The notes under the pieces: model-generated
The model's input: only the letters and a program-made list of their open reading frames with translations
Told to the model about the DNA's origin: nothing
Databases searched by the model: none
NCBI RefSeq assembly: GCF_017811155.1
Contig: NZ_JACVCV010000007.1
Location: 1-64,000 of the forward strand
Source: Lunatimonas salinarum
Lineage (GTDB): Bacteria; Bacteroidota; Bacteroidia; Cytophagales; Cyclobacteriaceae
Direction of reading: 5' to 3'
DNA: 64,000 bases
Translations under genes and position numbers: made by a program
Part shown: in pieces, positions 8,031-17,289 of the stretch
How the letters are laid out: the number at the start of each line of letters is the position of its first letter
How positions within the stretch are numbered: the stretch's first letter is position 1

Positions 8031-9659
8031 CTACGTAGGGTCATCCAGTGATTTTTGTATTTCATCATTATCAGGGTAGCTCAACTGAATATCGGGGCGA
8101 TCAAAGAAATTGAAGGTGTTTTCTTCCCGGATTTTTGGTGTTCGCCAGTCGTTTATAATGGCCATGGATGGGCGTTCTTCCTCGCGCCATAAAAACCCCT
8201 TGAGCGCTTTTTGGTCGTCTTTGATCATATGAGGGGGCGTAAATGAGGCTTCGGGTTTTAAGGTGTGTGAAATTTTGGACACTTGGTTGTTGGCAAAATG
8301 CATGATGATTCTGCCGCAAAGCAGCTTGTTGATTCCTCGCAGCGTGGTGTCGTTCTCAAGCGCAAAGTAGAGTGATTCTCCATTCCCTTCCACGTCGAGT
8401 TTACTCATGTTACCGTCTATAAAAAAACCCGTCATTTTTCGTCCTTTTATCTGATTGTAGTTGGTCACGGTGTCTCTTGTAATCGCAAAGGCATTTCCCC
8501 TTAGCAAGGCCCGATCAATGTCTTGATTGGCAATTAGGATCCGTATACTATCTGCGGTGATTTGACTCTTGTTATTCCACATTACAGGATCCCCGAAGAG
8601 GTATATAGTGGAGTCGGCATACCGGTAGGACATGGAATCTGAACGTCCCGCCAATTCTGATTTGATCATGCGCATGTTGGGGAAGGCAAGCAAAAACCGT
8701 TGGTCAGGATCCTCGCTGTCCTGCGAGATAAGGGTGTCGGCGATCATGTAGAGGGTGTCTTGCTCAAAGTATTTGCGCACCAATGCATTGCCGTAGACCT
8801 TTGAGTATTGGCTTTCTTCCCAATATTTGCCCTCTTGGCCAAAGACTTCAATTTCACGTTCCTTATTGTAGATGCTGACGTTTTCGATGGCCTCGTAGTA
8901 CTGATTTAGTTCATCGTACAGCAATATTTCCCCATAGACCTTGCTGGTTTCGGTTTCTACATCGCCGTCGTAGAACTTAAATAGTTTGTTTTCAGTATCA
9001 TAGAAGCTTCCACGTTTGGCGTTTAATTTATTCCCTTCGGTGGATTCCACATTGGTGATCCCTTCGGTTTCTGCAATTTTGGTTTCGGTGTAGTAATACA
9101 AAATATTGGAGCGCAGATCATAGTCCGGATTGTCCAAAACCACATTATCGGTAAAGGTAATTTTGGCCAATTGGGTTTGGTAGAGTCCTTTTTCGCTGGT
9201 AAGTACATTGGTACTGTCCACTACTTTTCCCTTGTTGAAGTAGTTGGCTTCCCCGGAGGTTCGGTCGTAATCTAGAAAATCGGTGTATAGCGTGGTGCCT
9301 TCGTTTTTGAAGACGACCGTATTTCGTAACTTGGCCAGTTGGGTATTGCCATCGTACTCGGCATACAAGCTGGTGACGACTATCGGATCCTCCTGGTCTT
9401 CTATTTTGACCCTTCCAAAAAGTTTGGCGACGTTTTCTTGGCTGTAAAAATGGGCCGAATCGCAGTAAATAAGGGAGTTTTGATGTTTTAGAATGACATT
9501 TTCAAGTAGCCTTTCAAAACCCCTGCCACCCAATAGGCGGGAAGCCTGCCGGATTTCCAGCCTATTATCGCCCGAAGACCCCGACTGGGCATGGGTAATG
9601 CCCATCCCTACTCCAAGGAGTAGGCAGAAGAACAGTGGCATTACGAGCGGTTTGTTCAT
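8031..9659 (-). CDS. OstA/LptA-like envelope protein
   Basis: 542 residues with a signal peptide (MNKPLVMPLFFCLLLGVGMGITHAQSG). The body is a long series of beta-strand repeats of the OstA (LptA/LptD-N) type: LENVILKHQNSLIYCDSA, AKLFGRVKIEDQED, AKLRNTVVFKNEGTTLYTD and similar units, in which 'create a layer, then compare' strands alternate. LptA-like proteins form a periplasmic bridge that carries lipopolysaccharide. This protein is about three times the length of E. coli LptA (about 185 residues), so a longer jelly-roll is expected. Bacteroidota commonly carry such an OstA-like protein. It is divergent from tilS across 53 bases. Confidence 0.78.
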   Translation of the reverse strand: MNKPLVMPLFFCLLLGVGMGITHAQSGSSGDNRLEIRQASRLLGGRGFERLLENVILKHQNSLIYCDSAHFYSQENVAKLFGRVKIEDQEDPIVVTSLYAEYDGNTQLAKLRNTVVFKNEGTTLYTDFLDYDRTSGEANYFNKGKVVDSTNVLTSEKGLYQTQLAKITFTDNVVLDNPDYDLRSNILYYYTETKIAETEGITNVESTEGNKLNAKRGSFYDTENKLFKFYDGDVETETSKVYGEILLYDELNQYYEAIENVSIYNKEREIEVFGQEGKYWEESQYSKVYGNALVRKYFEQDTLYMIADTLISQDSEDPDQRFLLAFPNMRMIKSELAGRSDSMSYRYADSTIYLFGDPVMWNNKSQITADSIRILIANQDIDRALLRGNAFAITRDTVTNYNQIKGRKMTGFFIDGNMSKLDVEGNGESLYFALENDTTLRGINKLLCGRIIMHFANNQVSKISHTLKPEASFTPPHMIKDDQKALKGFLWREEERPSMAIINDWRTPKIREENTFNFFDRPDIQLSYPDNDEIQKSLDDPT

Positions 9660-9681
9660 GCTAAAATTTTCAATGTTGCTG

Positions 9682-9689
9682 CAAAATTA
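9682..9689 (-). promoter_or_regulatory. -7 element for the ostA-like gene
   Basis: TAATTTTG on the minus strand fits TAnnTTTG exactly and lies 22 bases before the ATG at 9659. No good -33 TTTG at 19-20 bases was seen. Confidence 0.45.
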
Positions 9690-9700
9690 GCAGAAAATGG

Positions 9701-9708
9701 TATTTTTG
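9701..9708 (+). promoter_or_regulatory. -7 element for tilS
   Basis: TATTTTTG fits TAnnTTTG and ends 4 bases before the tilS ATG at 9713. If used, the transcript would start at or next to the ATG and be nearly leaderless. It is 11 bases from the opposite-facing -7 element of the ostA-like gene. Confidence 0.4.
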
Positions 9709-9712
9709 GTTT

Positions 9713-11047
9713 ATGTTGGAGCGATTTAAACGCCACGTATTGGAATCTGGTCTGCTGGATTTTAATAAAAACTACCTGTTAGCTATCAGTGCAGGAATCG
9801 ATAGTGTCGCCTTGGCCCATCTGCTAAGACAGTGCAATGCTTCCTTTGGTCTTATCCATTGTAATTTCAGGTTACGTGGTGCCGATAGTGACGGGGACGA
9901 ATCCTTTGTTCGCAAATTAGCGGGCGAGTTTGGGATTTCCGTTGAGGTAAAGCATTTTGATGCCTTGGCCTATAAGGAATCCCATGGTGTGTCCACGCAG
10001 ATGGCGGCTAGAGACTTGCGGTACAATTGGTTTGAAAAGTTGCTTGGGGAGGGCCGGGCCGATGCGATCCTGCTCGCTCACCATGCAGGGGATCAGGTAG
10101 AAACCGTGCTTTTGAACCTGCTGCGGGGCACGGGTATTGAGGGAGCTTATGGTATGGCCGACAGGCGAGGGGGATTTATAAGACCCTTATTGCCTTTTTC
10201 CCGAGAAGAAATTGCGGATTTTGTCAGAGCGGAGGGAATCGAATGGCGGGAGGATTGCACCAACGAGCAAAGCGATTATAAACGAAATTATCTGCGAAAT
10301 GAGGTGCTTCCCCTGATAGGTCGTCATTTCTTTGGGGCCTCGGAGGCCCTGATGGGAAGTTTTGCACGGATAAAAGATACCGGGCAGGCCTTTTTTCACC
10401 TTTGGGAGGCGTGGAAAACAACGCATATTCGGCAGGAAGAGGGCCTGGAAATGTTGGAGATCTCCCAAATAATTAATTTGCCGGGCCGAAGCTCGATGCT
10501 TTACTATTGGCTTCGAAGCTATGGCTTTCATTTTGCGCAGGTCGGGGAAGTTCTGGATGCCATGGATAGGGGGAGCGTAGGGGTTCACTTTGTATCCGGT
10601 GACTACCTTTTGAATTTGGATCGGAGCCATTTGTTGCTGGGGTCTATTCCAAAAGAGCTAGAGCCTATTTCGCTGGATAGGCATGAGGTTTACTTTGAGC
10701 TGGACGGACGGGGTTATGATGTGCTGACGGTTTCGGCGGAGGGGTTGGTGCTGGATAGGTCGGCTGGGCATGCCATGCTGGACAAGGACTCGCTAAGTTT
10801 TCCGCTCACTATCCGATCCTGGCAAGAAGGGGACCGATTTAGACCTTTGGGAATGAAACAATTTAAGAAGGTAAGCGATTTTTTGATAGATTTGAAGGTG
10901 CCATTGATCCGTAAGCAGCAGGTCAGGGTATTGTGTTCCGATGGGGAAATCGCTTGGATCATTGGTTACCGAGTGGATGACAGGTTTAAAGTGGGTTCCT
11001 ATACCCGCAAGGTATTGTATTTAAAAGCGAAGGGCAAGCATGTATAA
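9713..11047 (+). CDS. tilS: tRNA(Ile)-lysidine synthase
   Basis: 444 residues, full length. It attaches lysine to C34 of the tRNA-Ile CAU anticodon so that it reads AUA instead of AUG; the enzyme is essential in most bacteria. The PP-loop is SAGIDS (26-31), with Ala where most homologues have Gly (SGGxDS). Further N-type PP-ATPase motifs follow: HCNFRLRGADSDGDE, LLAHHAGDQVETVLLNLLRG and EDCTNEQSDYKRNYLRNEV. The C-terminal TilS domain is recognisable by RSWQEGDRFRPLGMKQFKK. Its last 8 bases overlap the next gene, so the two are likely translated together. Confidence 0.95.
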   Translation: MLERFKRHVLESGLLDFNKNYLLAISAGIDSVALAHLLRQCNASFGLIHCNFRLRGADSDGDESFVRKLAGEFGISVEVKHFDALAYKESHGVSTQMAARDLRYNWFEKLLGEGRADAILLAHHAGDQVETVLLNLLRGTGIEGAYGMADRRGGFIRPLLPFSREEIADFVRAEGIEWREDCTNEQSDYKRNYLRNEVLPLIGRHFFGASEALMGSFARIKDTGQAFFHLWEAWKTTHIRQEEGLEMLEISQIINLPGRSSMLYYWLRSYGFHFAQVGEVLDAMDRGSVGVHFVSGDYLLNLDRSHLLLGSIPKELEPISLDRHEVYFELDGRGYDVLTVSAEGLVLDRSAGHAMLDKDSLSFPLTIRSWQEGDRFRPLGMKQFKKVSDFLIDLKVPLIRKQQVRVLCSDGEIAWIIGYRVDDRFKVGSYTRKVLYLKAKGKHV

Positions 11048-11555
11048 TCCATTTAAGAAAAGTTATTCAGAGTCCGAGCGTCGGCAATTTGAATTTCTGG
11101 CTAAGGTAAAGTTTTTTGAGCGGCTTCGTTTTTCGGAGTTGGTTCGGTTGCTGCCCGCTATTCACAAGCGGAAGTACTTGAAAGGCGAAGTGGTATTTTT
11201 TAGAAACGACCCCAGTCAGGCCCTGTATATTCTGGAAAAGGGACGTGTCCACCTCAGCATAGATATCAAAGATTCCTTTGAAACCATACTACGGGTCAAT
11301 TCCGGGGAGGCATTTGGAGAAAACGCGCTATTGGAAGGATCGAAGCGGATTTATACCGCCATTGTGGATTCGGAGGAAGCGTCCCTGTGGGTGATTCCCA
11401 ATTATGCCATCTTGGAGGTATTCGAAAGCGACCCCAAAATACAGGCAAAGATGATTACTTCCCTTGCGGAGTTTTACAATCGCAATAACATCCGCTTGTT
11501 CAATTCCTACCAAAATTCCTACGGCTTCTTTAACCTGGGTCAGATGTTTGAATAA
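11040..11555 (+). CDS. Cyclic nucleotide-binding domain protein without HTH
   Basis: 171 residues. One cNMP-binding (CAP-like) beta-barrel spans about residues 20-140, with FERLRFSELVRLLPAIHKRKYLKGEVVF, then ALYILEKGRVHLSI and NSGEAFGENALLEGS, the phosphate-binding-cassette region (GEAFGENALL). A C-terminal helix (ITSLAEFYNRNNIRLF) replaces the DNA-binding wing-helix found in CRP/FNR, so it is probably not a transcription factor on its own. The canonical Arg of cAMP-binding cassettes (RxA after the GE motif) is not clear: the segment reads KRIYTAIVD. Overlap with tilS suggests co-expression. Role unknown. Confidence 0.75.
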   Translation: MYNPFKKSYSESERRQFEFLAKVKFFERLRFSELVRLLPAIHKRKYLKGEVVFFRNDPSQALYILEKGRVHLSIDIKDSFETILRVNSGEAFGENALLEGSKRIYTAIVDSEEASLWVIPNYAILEVFESDPKIQAKMITSLAEFYNRNNIRLFNSYQNSYGFFNLGQMFE

Positions 11556-11645
11556 TTCAAACCATTGCTTCCTAAAAAGGCTTTTCTTTGATATCTTAGC
11601 GGAAATTTTTAAAAACCTAAAAAACATAAACTAAACCGATATATC

Positions 11646-12584
11646 ATGACTAAAGTAACCGTAGTTGGAGCAGGGAACGTGGGTGCTACGTGTGCCGACG
11701 TGTTGGCTTACAGGGAAATCGCCGAAAAGATCGTTCTGATCGATATTAAAGAGGGAGTGGCAGAAGGTAAGGCGCTGGATATCTGGCAAAAAGCCCCCAT
11801 CAACGTATACGACAGCCGTACAGTAGGAAGTACCAATGATTATGCGAAGACTGCGGGGTCAGACGTGGTGGTCATTACTTCAGGTTTACCTAGGAAACCG
11901 GGTATGACACGCGATGACCTGATCGAAACCAATGCCGGCATTGTGAAGTCGGTGACTGAAAATGTCGTAAAGCACTCCCCGGATGCCATCATTATTGTAG
12001 TTTCTAATCCGTTGGATGTGATGACCTATCAGGCCCACATCACCTCCAAGCTTCCTCGAACCAAAGTAATAGGTATGGCGGGGATCTTGGATACTGCCAG
12101 ATACCGTGCATTTTTGGCAGAGGCGCTGAACGTGTCTCCAAAGGAAATTCAGGCAATCCTGATGGGAGGGCATGGAGATACCATGGTACCGCTACCGAGA
12201 TATACCACCGTGGCCGGGATTCCGGTTACCGAACTTATCGATAGTGAAACGCTCAATGCGATCATCGAACGTACCAAGTTTGGAGGCGGAGAATTGGTGA
12301 AGCTGATGGGTACATCCGCTTGGTATGCCCCAGGCTCTGCCGCAGCGCAAATGGTAGAGTCTATCATTAAGAATCAGCGGAGGGTGTTCCCGGTGTGTAT
12401 CAAATTGGATGGCGAGTACGGTATTGATGACTGCTACTTGGGGGTACCGGTGATCCTTGGTAAAAACGGGGTGGAGAAAGTCATTGAACTGGATTTGAAT
12501 GCGGAGGAAAGGCAATTGCTGGAAGTTTCCCGCTCGCATGTAAAAGAGGTGATGGATGTACTCGATAAAATAGGATCTCACTAA
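11646..12584 (+). CDS. mdh: Malate dehydrogenase
   Basis: 312 residues, the LDH-like type of MDH common in Bacteroidota. It interconverts malate and oxaloacetate in the TCA cycle. The NAD-binding start is VTVVGAGNVGATCADVL, and Asp33 after strand 2 (LIDI) indicates NAD rather than NADP. Substrate-binding arginines sit in GLPRKPGMTRDDL (Arg83, Arg89), where Arg83 rather than Gln marks malate specificity over lactate. Catalytic His176 is in GGHGDTMVPLPR. It is followed by a strong terminator at 12612-12644 and forms its own unit. Confidence 0.96.
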   Translation: MTKVTVVGAGNVGATCADVLAYREIAEKIVLIDIKEGVAEGKALDIWQKAPINVYDSRTVGSTNDYAKTAGSDVVVITSGLPRKPGMTRDDLIETNAGIVKSVTENVVKHSPDAIIIVVSNPLDVMTYQAHITSKLPRTKVIGMAGILDTARYRAFLAEALNVSPKEIQAILMGGHGDTMVPLPRYTTVAGIPVTELIDSETLNAIIERTKFGGGELVKLMGTSAWYAPGSAAAQMVESIIKNQRRVFPVCIKLDGEYGIDDCYLGVPVILGKNGVEKVIELDLNAEERQLLEVSRSHVKEVMDVLDKIGSH

Positions 12585-12611
12585 TCCCCTTTAAATGTGT
12601 GCCCATTAATA

Positions 12612-12644
12612 AAAAATCCCAATTAACTATTGGGATTTTTTTCG
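12612..12644 (+). terminator. Intrinsic terminator of mdh
   Basis: A 12-bp stem (AAAAATCCCAAT, 12612-12623, with ATTGGGATTTTT, 12629-12640) around the loop TAACT, followed by more T residues. It sits 27 bases after the mdh stop and overlaps the upstream end of the next open frame. Confidence 0.85.
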
Positions 12645-15407
12645 TTATTGGAACTAGCAATAATCATTGACCCCAATTCCTTGACTACCCTAAAGACTTT
12701 CCTTGTTTTGTTATTGATCCTGCTGTTCAGTATAGTGGGCTACCTCCTAGTTCGGACGGATGTTTTTTCGACTAAGTTAGACCCATATCGGTTGATTCCG
12801 TCGAATAGCATTTGGGTGTATGAAACAAACGAGCCGGTGAAGGCTTGGAATGAATTGGTGTCCCAACCTATATGGAAGGATTTGGCGGAGATTCCAGCGC
12901 TCAAGCGTTTGGAAACCCAACTGGTACGGCTAGATAGCCTAGCAGGAAAGAGTGGGGTCTTGGAAAGGACTTGGAGGGGACAGCGGTTTTTGGTATCTCT
13001 TCATCCCATAGGAAAAGAAGAGTTTGATTTTTTGTTTGCCATCGCCTACGAGGATGAGCGGGTGCCGGAGCTAATCTCCTCCCTCGAGCGTCACATTGGT
13101 GAAGGCAATGGGGCTAAGACCCGCAGTTACAGCGGAGTGATACTGAAGGAGCATAAGCCCGAGTTGGCCACCCGCCCGATCACCTATGGGTTTTATGGCA
13201 AGGTATTGGTCGCTAGCTTTACGTCCTTTTTGGTAGAAGATGCGATACGTAGTGCCAAGTCGGACGACATGGCTGATTTTGTAGCGGCATATCCAGGAAT
13301 GTTTGGGGAGATGGAGCAGCCGAATGGAAGGAATCTTTTGAAGACAGGCTCGGAGGGATGGGGTGAATTACTGCTTGGCTTTTCCTCCAGGTCAGGCAAT
13401 TCAGTGGTAGACGATCTGGCCAATCTGCCATATGGCGCAGTACTGGAACCGGCTTTCCAGGATGGGACGGTTTCCTTTAGCGGAAGGCTATTTGATTTAA
13501 GGACCGGAGGGCCGCCCATGAAACCGGTATCCCGACCGTTGGATCCGGATTTTTTCCATTTTGTGACTAATAGGTCCGCTATATTAAGGGTGATGGACCG
13601 TGAAAATGTTCGCTTGGGTTCGCTACCCGCTACCCGCCTAGGGGAAGTTAAAAGTACCGTGTATTCCGATCTGCAGCGGGCGTTTTCAGAAGGTAGTTTT
13701 TTAAACGATACAGCTCCCTGGTTGATCTATATGATCATGGAACAGGATGGGGCAGCCAATGCAGACAGGGTTTTGTTGGTGCCCTTGCTGGAAACTGACC
13801 AAGCGTGGAGCGGCCTTACTGACTTTGTTCAGCGGGCAAATCAGGATGAGGCTGTGCCGATGGAACGGGATGCCCATCTGGGAAGAGAGATTTACACCAT
13901 CCATACCGAGCAATTTCCTTTACACTATTACAGCGGAATTTTCGATGGATTTTCGCGGACCTATGTCTCTCAAGTGGACGGGTTCATGGTAATGGCAAGT
14001 ACGCTCCGAGGCATGAAAGATTATTTGGATGATTTGTACAACGACAACACTTGGGGCAAGTCCCTATCCAAGCGGTCCGCAATCGAACGGTTCAAGGGGG
14101 ACGTACCGTTTATACAGTGGGTGGATATGCCAAAGTTTTACCGGCAGTTGATCGGGGGCACCAGTCCCGGTTGGAGTTCCCTTTTCCAAAAATATGCGCC
14201 TAATTTTGGTACGCTTTCTATGCTGACCGTATCGCTAAAGAGTGCTTCTACCGAGAGTGGTATCCAGGTAGATATAGATTATGGAAATAAGGTAGCGCCC
14301 TCTCCTTCGCAACCCCTGTTGGCGCAATCCGGGTCGGTTAATTTTAACTTTCCCTTAGTATATGGTCCCAAGCCGCTCCGTAACTTCACTGACCGTAGTT
14401 TGGAACATCTGGTGCAAGATGAGCGTCACACCATCTACCTAATCGGTCCCGACGGTAACTTGGTTTTCTCCCGTCAATTGGCAAATCCGATAAGGGGAGA
14501 GGTTTTTCAGATTGATTACTTTAAAAATGAAAAGCTTCAGTTTGTATTTGCCTGTTCAGAAGGTATTTATGGGTTTGACCGGCTTGGAAACCTCCTTCCC
14601 AAATACCCACTAAGACTTCCCGAAAATACTAAGATAGCCCACTTCAATCTAGTGGACTATGATGGGAATAAGGAGTATCGGTATTTTGTGGCGAATGAGA
14701 TGGGTGATTTGTACCTTTTGGACAAAGAGGGCAAGGTGCTTGAGGGATGGAATCCCAAACGTACTACGGGACCCCTCGCTGATAAACCCGCTCATTACCG
14801 GGTGCCCGGCTTAGGTGACCTCATGGTCTCTTTACACAATAATGGCAATCTGGAAATTTTCAACCGGCGGGGAGAATCCCGATTAGGGCAGTCGATCAGA
14901 TTAGGGAATGGGGTTACTACTTCGATTGGTGTTACCGACCTGGGCGGATCGGCTTCTCAGCTTGTTACGGTAAACGATGCTGGGGAGGTGGTAGGCGTAA
15001 ATTTCAAGGGGGAGCTCACCTACCGAAGCCAACTATTTAGGCCGGATCGGGAAACCCGCTTCCACATTGTCAACAATCAAGAAAGGGACGACTTTTTGAT
15101 TGTACTACATGAGTTCAACAAGGTATCTGTGCTGAATGCGAAAGAGTCTCCCTTATTCGAACACGCCATCCTGTCAGATGACCTTTTATTTCAATGGTTC
15201 TCCTTCGGTTATGAGAAGGAAGTATTCGTAATAGTAGATCGTATACAGGAATTTGTTTATTTACTAGATCTAAATGGCAAATTGCTGAGCAAGAAGCCTA
15301 TGGAAGGGGGAGGGCTGATTTCCATCACCTATGCGGCTGCTAGAAATGAATACCTCATTGCCACTGCATATCAAAACCAACTAAGAGAGTACAGGCTTCC
15401 CTTATAG
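12630..15407 (+). CDS. Large membrane-anchored protein with C-terminal propeller-like repeats
   Basis: Up to 925 residues; I cannot name a family. The open frame has no ATG before the first membrane helix, so the start is uncertain: TTG at 12630 lies inside the mdh terminator, and TTG at 12648 or 12681 is more credible. A single hydrophobic helix (TFLVLLLILLFSIVGYLLV) follows, so the rest is likely periplasmic. Residues about 50-590 are a mixed domain. From about residue 600 to the end there are seven recurring units of the form Y-x-x-D-x-x-G-x-x-x (YLIGPDGNL, YGFDRLGNL, YLLDKEGKV, EIFNRRGES, VGVNFKGEL, SVLNAKESP, YLLDLNGKL), consistent with a seven-bladed beta-propeller. It is flanked by mdh and an MscS channel. 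Role unknown. Confidence 0.7.
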   Translation: MGFFSLLELAIIIDPNSLTTLKTFLVLLLILLFSIVGYLLVRTDVFSTKLDPYRLIPSNSIWVYETNEPVKAWNELVSQPIWKDLAEIPALKRLETQLVRLDSLAGKSGVLERTWRGQRFLVSLHPIGKEEFDFLFAIAYEDERVPELISSLERHIGEGNGAKTRSYSGVILKEHKPELATRPITYGFYGKVLVASFTSFLVEDAIRSAKSDDMADFVAAYPGMFGEMEQPNGRNLLKTGSEGWGELLLGFSSRSGNSVVDDLANLPYGAVLEPAFQDGTVSFSGRLFDLRTGGPPMKPVSRPLDPDFFHFVTNRSAILRVMDRENVRLGSLPATRLGEVKSTVYSDLQRAFSEGSFLNDTAPWLIYMIMEQDGAANADRVLLVPLLETDQAWSGLTDFVQRANQDEAVPMERDAHLGREIYTIHTEQFPLHYYSGIFDGFSRTYVSQVDGFMVMASTLRGMKDYLDDLYNDNTWGKSLSKRSAIERFKGDVPFIQWVDMPKFYRQLIGGTSPGWSSLFQKYAPNFGTLSMLTVSLKSASTESGIQVDIDYGNKVAPSPSQPLLAQSGSVNFNFPLVYGPKPLRNFTDRSLEHLVQDERHTIYLIGPDGNLVFSRQLANPIRGEVFQIDYFKNEKLQFVFACSEGIYGFDRLGNLLPKYPLRLPENTKIAHFNLVDYDGNKEYRYFVANEMGDLYLLDKEGKVLEGWNPKRTTGPLADKPAHYRVPGLGDLMVSLHNNGNLEIFNRRGESRLGQSIRLGNGVTTSIGVTDLGGSASQLVTVNDAGEVVGVNFKGELTYRSQLFRPDRETRFHIVNNQERDDFLIVLHEFNKVSVLNAKESPLFEHAILSDDLLFQWFSFGYEKEVFVIVDRIQEFVYLLDLNGKLLSKKPMEGGGLISITYAAARNEYLIATAYQNQLREYRLPL

Positions 15408-15440
15408 CGCAAGTCGTTGGGCTTCCTTTTTTATTTTGGC

Positions 15441-15448
15441 TATATTTG
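15441..15448 (+). promoter_or_regulatory. -7 element for the MscS gene
   Basis: TATATTTG matches TAnnTTTG, with a TTGG at 15417-15420 spaced by 20 bases. It implies a leader of about 70 bases, which contains a CGTCTC-GATG-GAGACG hairpin at 15484-15499. Confidence 0.45.
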
Positions 15449-15521
15449 TGGGTTTATTGCAATTCATTGAGTTTTCAAAGGAGCGTCTCGATGGAGACGG
15501 TCCCAAACAAAATAGGAAGTT

Positions 15522-17198
15522 ATGCGTAAGACGGTAGCGTTTTTTTTAGGGTTGATTTGGGGAGCACAGGTTTTTCCTGCCCAAGTATATGCGCAGGTAT
15601 TTGATGCCCAAATACCCTTGGTCATCGACTCAACGGATTATAATAACCTGAGCAGCCCCTACCACACGACGTTGACATTTTTCTATAATTTGCAGGAAGA
15701 TTCTTTTGATCCCGTTTTGGCGGGAAAGGCACTAAATCTATCCGAAAACCCCAAGGCCAACGTTTCTGACTTGGCGATAAAGCTGAAGCAGGTATTTGAT
15801 GGAAAAGGCATTTTTGTGAAAATTGGTGAGGTGCCAATAGACCGAAACTACACCGATTCCCTGAGGAATAATCAGCAGCGGTACTTTTTTGATGAACAAC
15901 GTTTACCCGGTGTTTTTTTGGAAAAAATCGGAAACCAATGGCTTTTTTCAAGTTTTACTGTCAGCCAAATCAAAGAACTTCATACCCAGACCTATCCCTT
16001 TGGTACCGCAAGGTTGTTAAACTTACTGCCTAAAATAGGAAACGATTTTTATTTTGGATTGCATCTATGGCAATTGGTTGGCTTATTTGTATTGATCCTC
16101 ATGATCGTGGTAAGCCACAAAGTGTTTACCGTGGTGGTAGATCGTGGATTTTACTACATCCTGATCCGTGCGGGTTATGGGAAAATCGCCCAGAAGTACC
16201 TTCTTCCGGTGGCACGGGTAGTTAGTATCTACTTGATTGTATTGCTTCTAGCTATTTTTATCCGTGTGCTGCAGTTGCCGATTGGAGTGGTTTCGTGGGT
16301 CGTCGTGTTGCTAAATGCCCTAAAGCCGCTGCTCATCACCATTATTTTCTACAAACTGGCCAATCTGCTGTCTTCCTATTTGGAAAGTATGGCATCCAAG
16401 ACAGCATCAACCTTGGATGATCAATTGGTGCCTTTGGTTAGGAAGACGTTGAAGACATTTATCATCGTTATTGGTACGCTGTTTATCCTCAAGGATGGGC
16501 TACAGTTGGATATTGTGCCGTTTTTAACCGGTCTTTCCATTGGAGGCCTTGCATTTGCTCTGGCCGCTCAGGACACCATTAAGAATTTTTTCGGGTCGGT
16601 GATGATTTTTATAGATAAGCCGTTTCAGGTAGGAGACTGGATTACGAGCGGGGATGTCGATGGGACGGTGGAGGAAGTGGGTTTCCGATCCACCCGTGTG
16701 AGAACCTTCCGGAATTCTTTGGTCTATATACCTAATGGAAAGATCGCTGATGCCACTATCGATAACCATGGGCTTAGGAAATACCGAAGATTTTACACCC
16801 AAATAACCATCACCTATGACACACCGCCTGAACTGATAGAAGTGTTCGTAGAAGGTCTAAAGGAGCTGGTAAGACGCCATCCTAGTACCCGAAAGGATTA
16901 CTACAACATTTATCTCAATAACCTTTCGGCTTACAGCTTGGACATCATGTTTTATGTATTTTTCGAAGTACCCTCCTGGCCGGAAGAGCTAAAGGCGAGG
17001 GAAGATTTATTGCTAGGAGCAATCAAACTAGCCAATGACCTGGGGGTGAGGTTTGCCTTTCCTACGCAAACACTTCACATGGAGACCTTTCCCGAGAAAC
17101 GAGGGCTTAATCCGATCTACGAAGACGGCAGAGAGCATTACCAGAAGCGATTGGAGCAATTTATTGCAAAGGAATCCAATGCTACGGCCAAAGACTAA
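15522..17198 (+). CDS. MscS-family mechanosensitive channel, long form
   Basis: 558 residues, about twice E. coli MscS. A signal peptide (MRKTVAFFLGLIWGAQVFPAQVYAQ) is followed by an N-terminal soluble domain (about 27-165), expected in the periplasm. Then come several membrane helices (LVGLFVLILMIVVSHKVF and VVSIYLIVLLLAIFI among them). The pore-lining and cytoplasmic core are clear: LTGLSIGGLAFALAAQDTIKNFFGSVMIFIDKPFQVGDWI. The glycine/alanine-rich stretch is the pore helix TM3. It releases solutes when membrane tension rises. A second, shorter MscS gene is at 51885-52796. A bidirectional hairpin at 17255-17283 lies downstream. Confidence 0.9.
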   Translation: MRKTVAFFLGLIWGAQVFPAQVYAQVFDAQIPLVIDSTDYNNLSSPYHTTLTFFYNLQEDSFDPVLAGKALNLSENPKANVSDLAIKLKQVFDGKGIFVKIGEVPIDRNYTDSLRNNQQRYFFDEQRLPGVFLEKIGNQWLFSSFTVSQIKELHTQTYPFGTARLLNLLPKIGNDFYFGLHLWQLVGLFVLILMIVVSHKVFTVVVDRGFYYILIRAGYGKIAQKYLLPVARVVSIYLIVLLLAIFIRVLQLPIGVVSWVVVLLNALKPLLITIIFYKLANLLSSYLESMASKTASTLDDQLVPLVRKTLKTFIIVIGTLFILKDGLQLDIVPFLTGLSIGGLAFALAAQDTIKNFFGSVMIFIDKPFQVGDWITSGDVDGTVEEVGFRSTRVRTFRNSLVYIPNGKIADATIDNHGLRKYRRFYTQITITYDTPPELIEVFVEGLKELVRRHPSTRKDYYNIYLNNLSAYSLDIMFYVFFEVPSWPEELKAREDLLLGAIKLANDLGVRFAFPTQTLHMETFPEKRGLNPIYEDGREHYQKRLEQFIAKESNATAKD

Positions 17199-17254
17199 CC
17201 CGATCGAAGGGTTAAAAATACCCCTAAGAAATCGACTATCAATTAGAACCACAT

Positions 17255-17283
17255 AAAAAAAAGCATCCATTTAGGGATGCTTT
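17255..17283 (-). terminator. Terminator of tRNA-Cys, possibly bidirectional
   Basis: A 9-bp stem (AAAGCATCC at 17260-17268 with GGATGCTTT at 17275-17283) and 6-nt loop. On the minus strand it is followed by eight T residues, so it ends the tRNA transcript. On the plus strand it has a shorter T-rich tail and could also serve the MscS gene. Confidence 0.8.
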
Positions 17284-17289
17284 CTTTAG

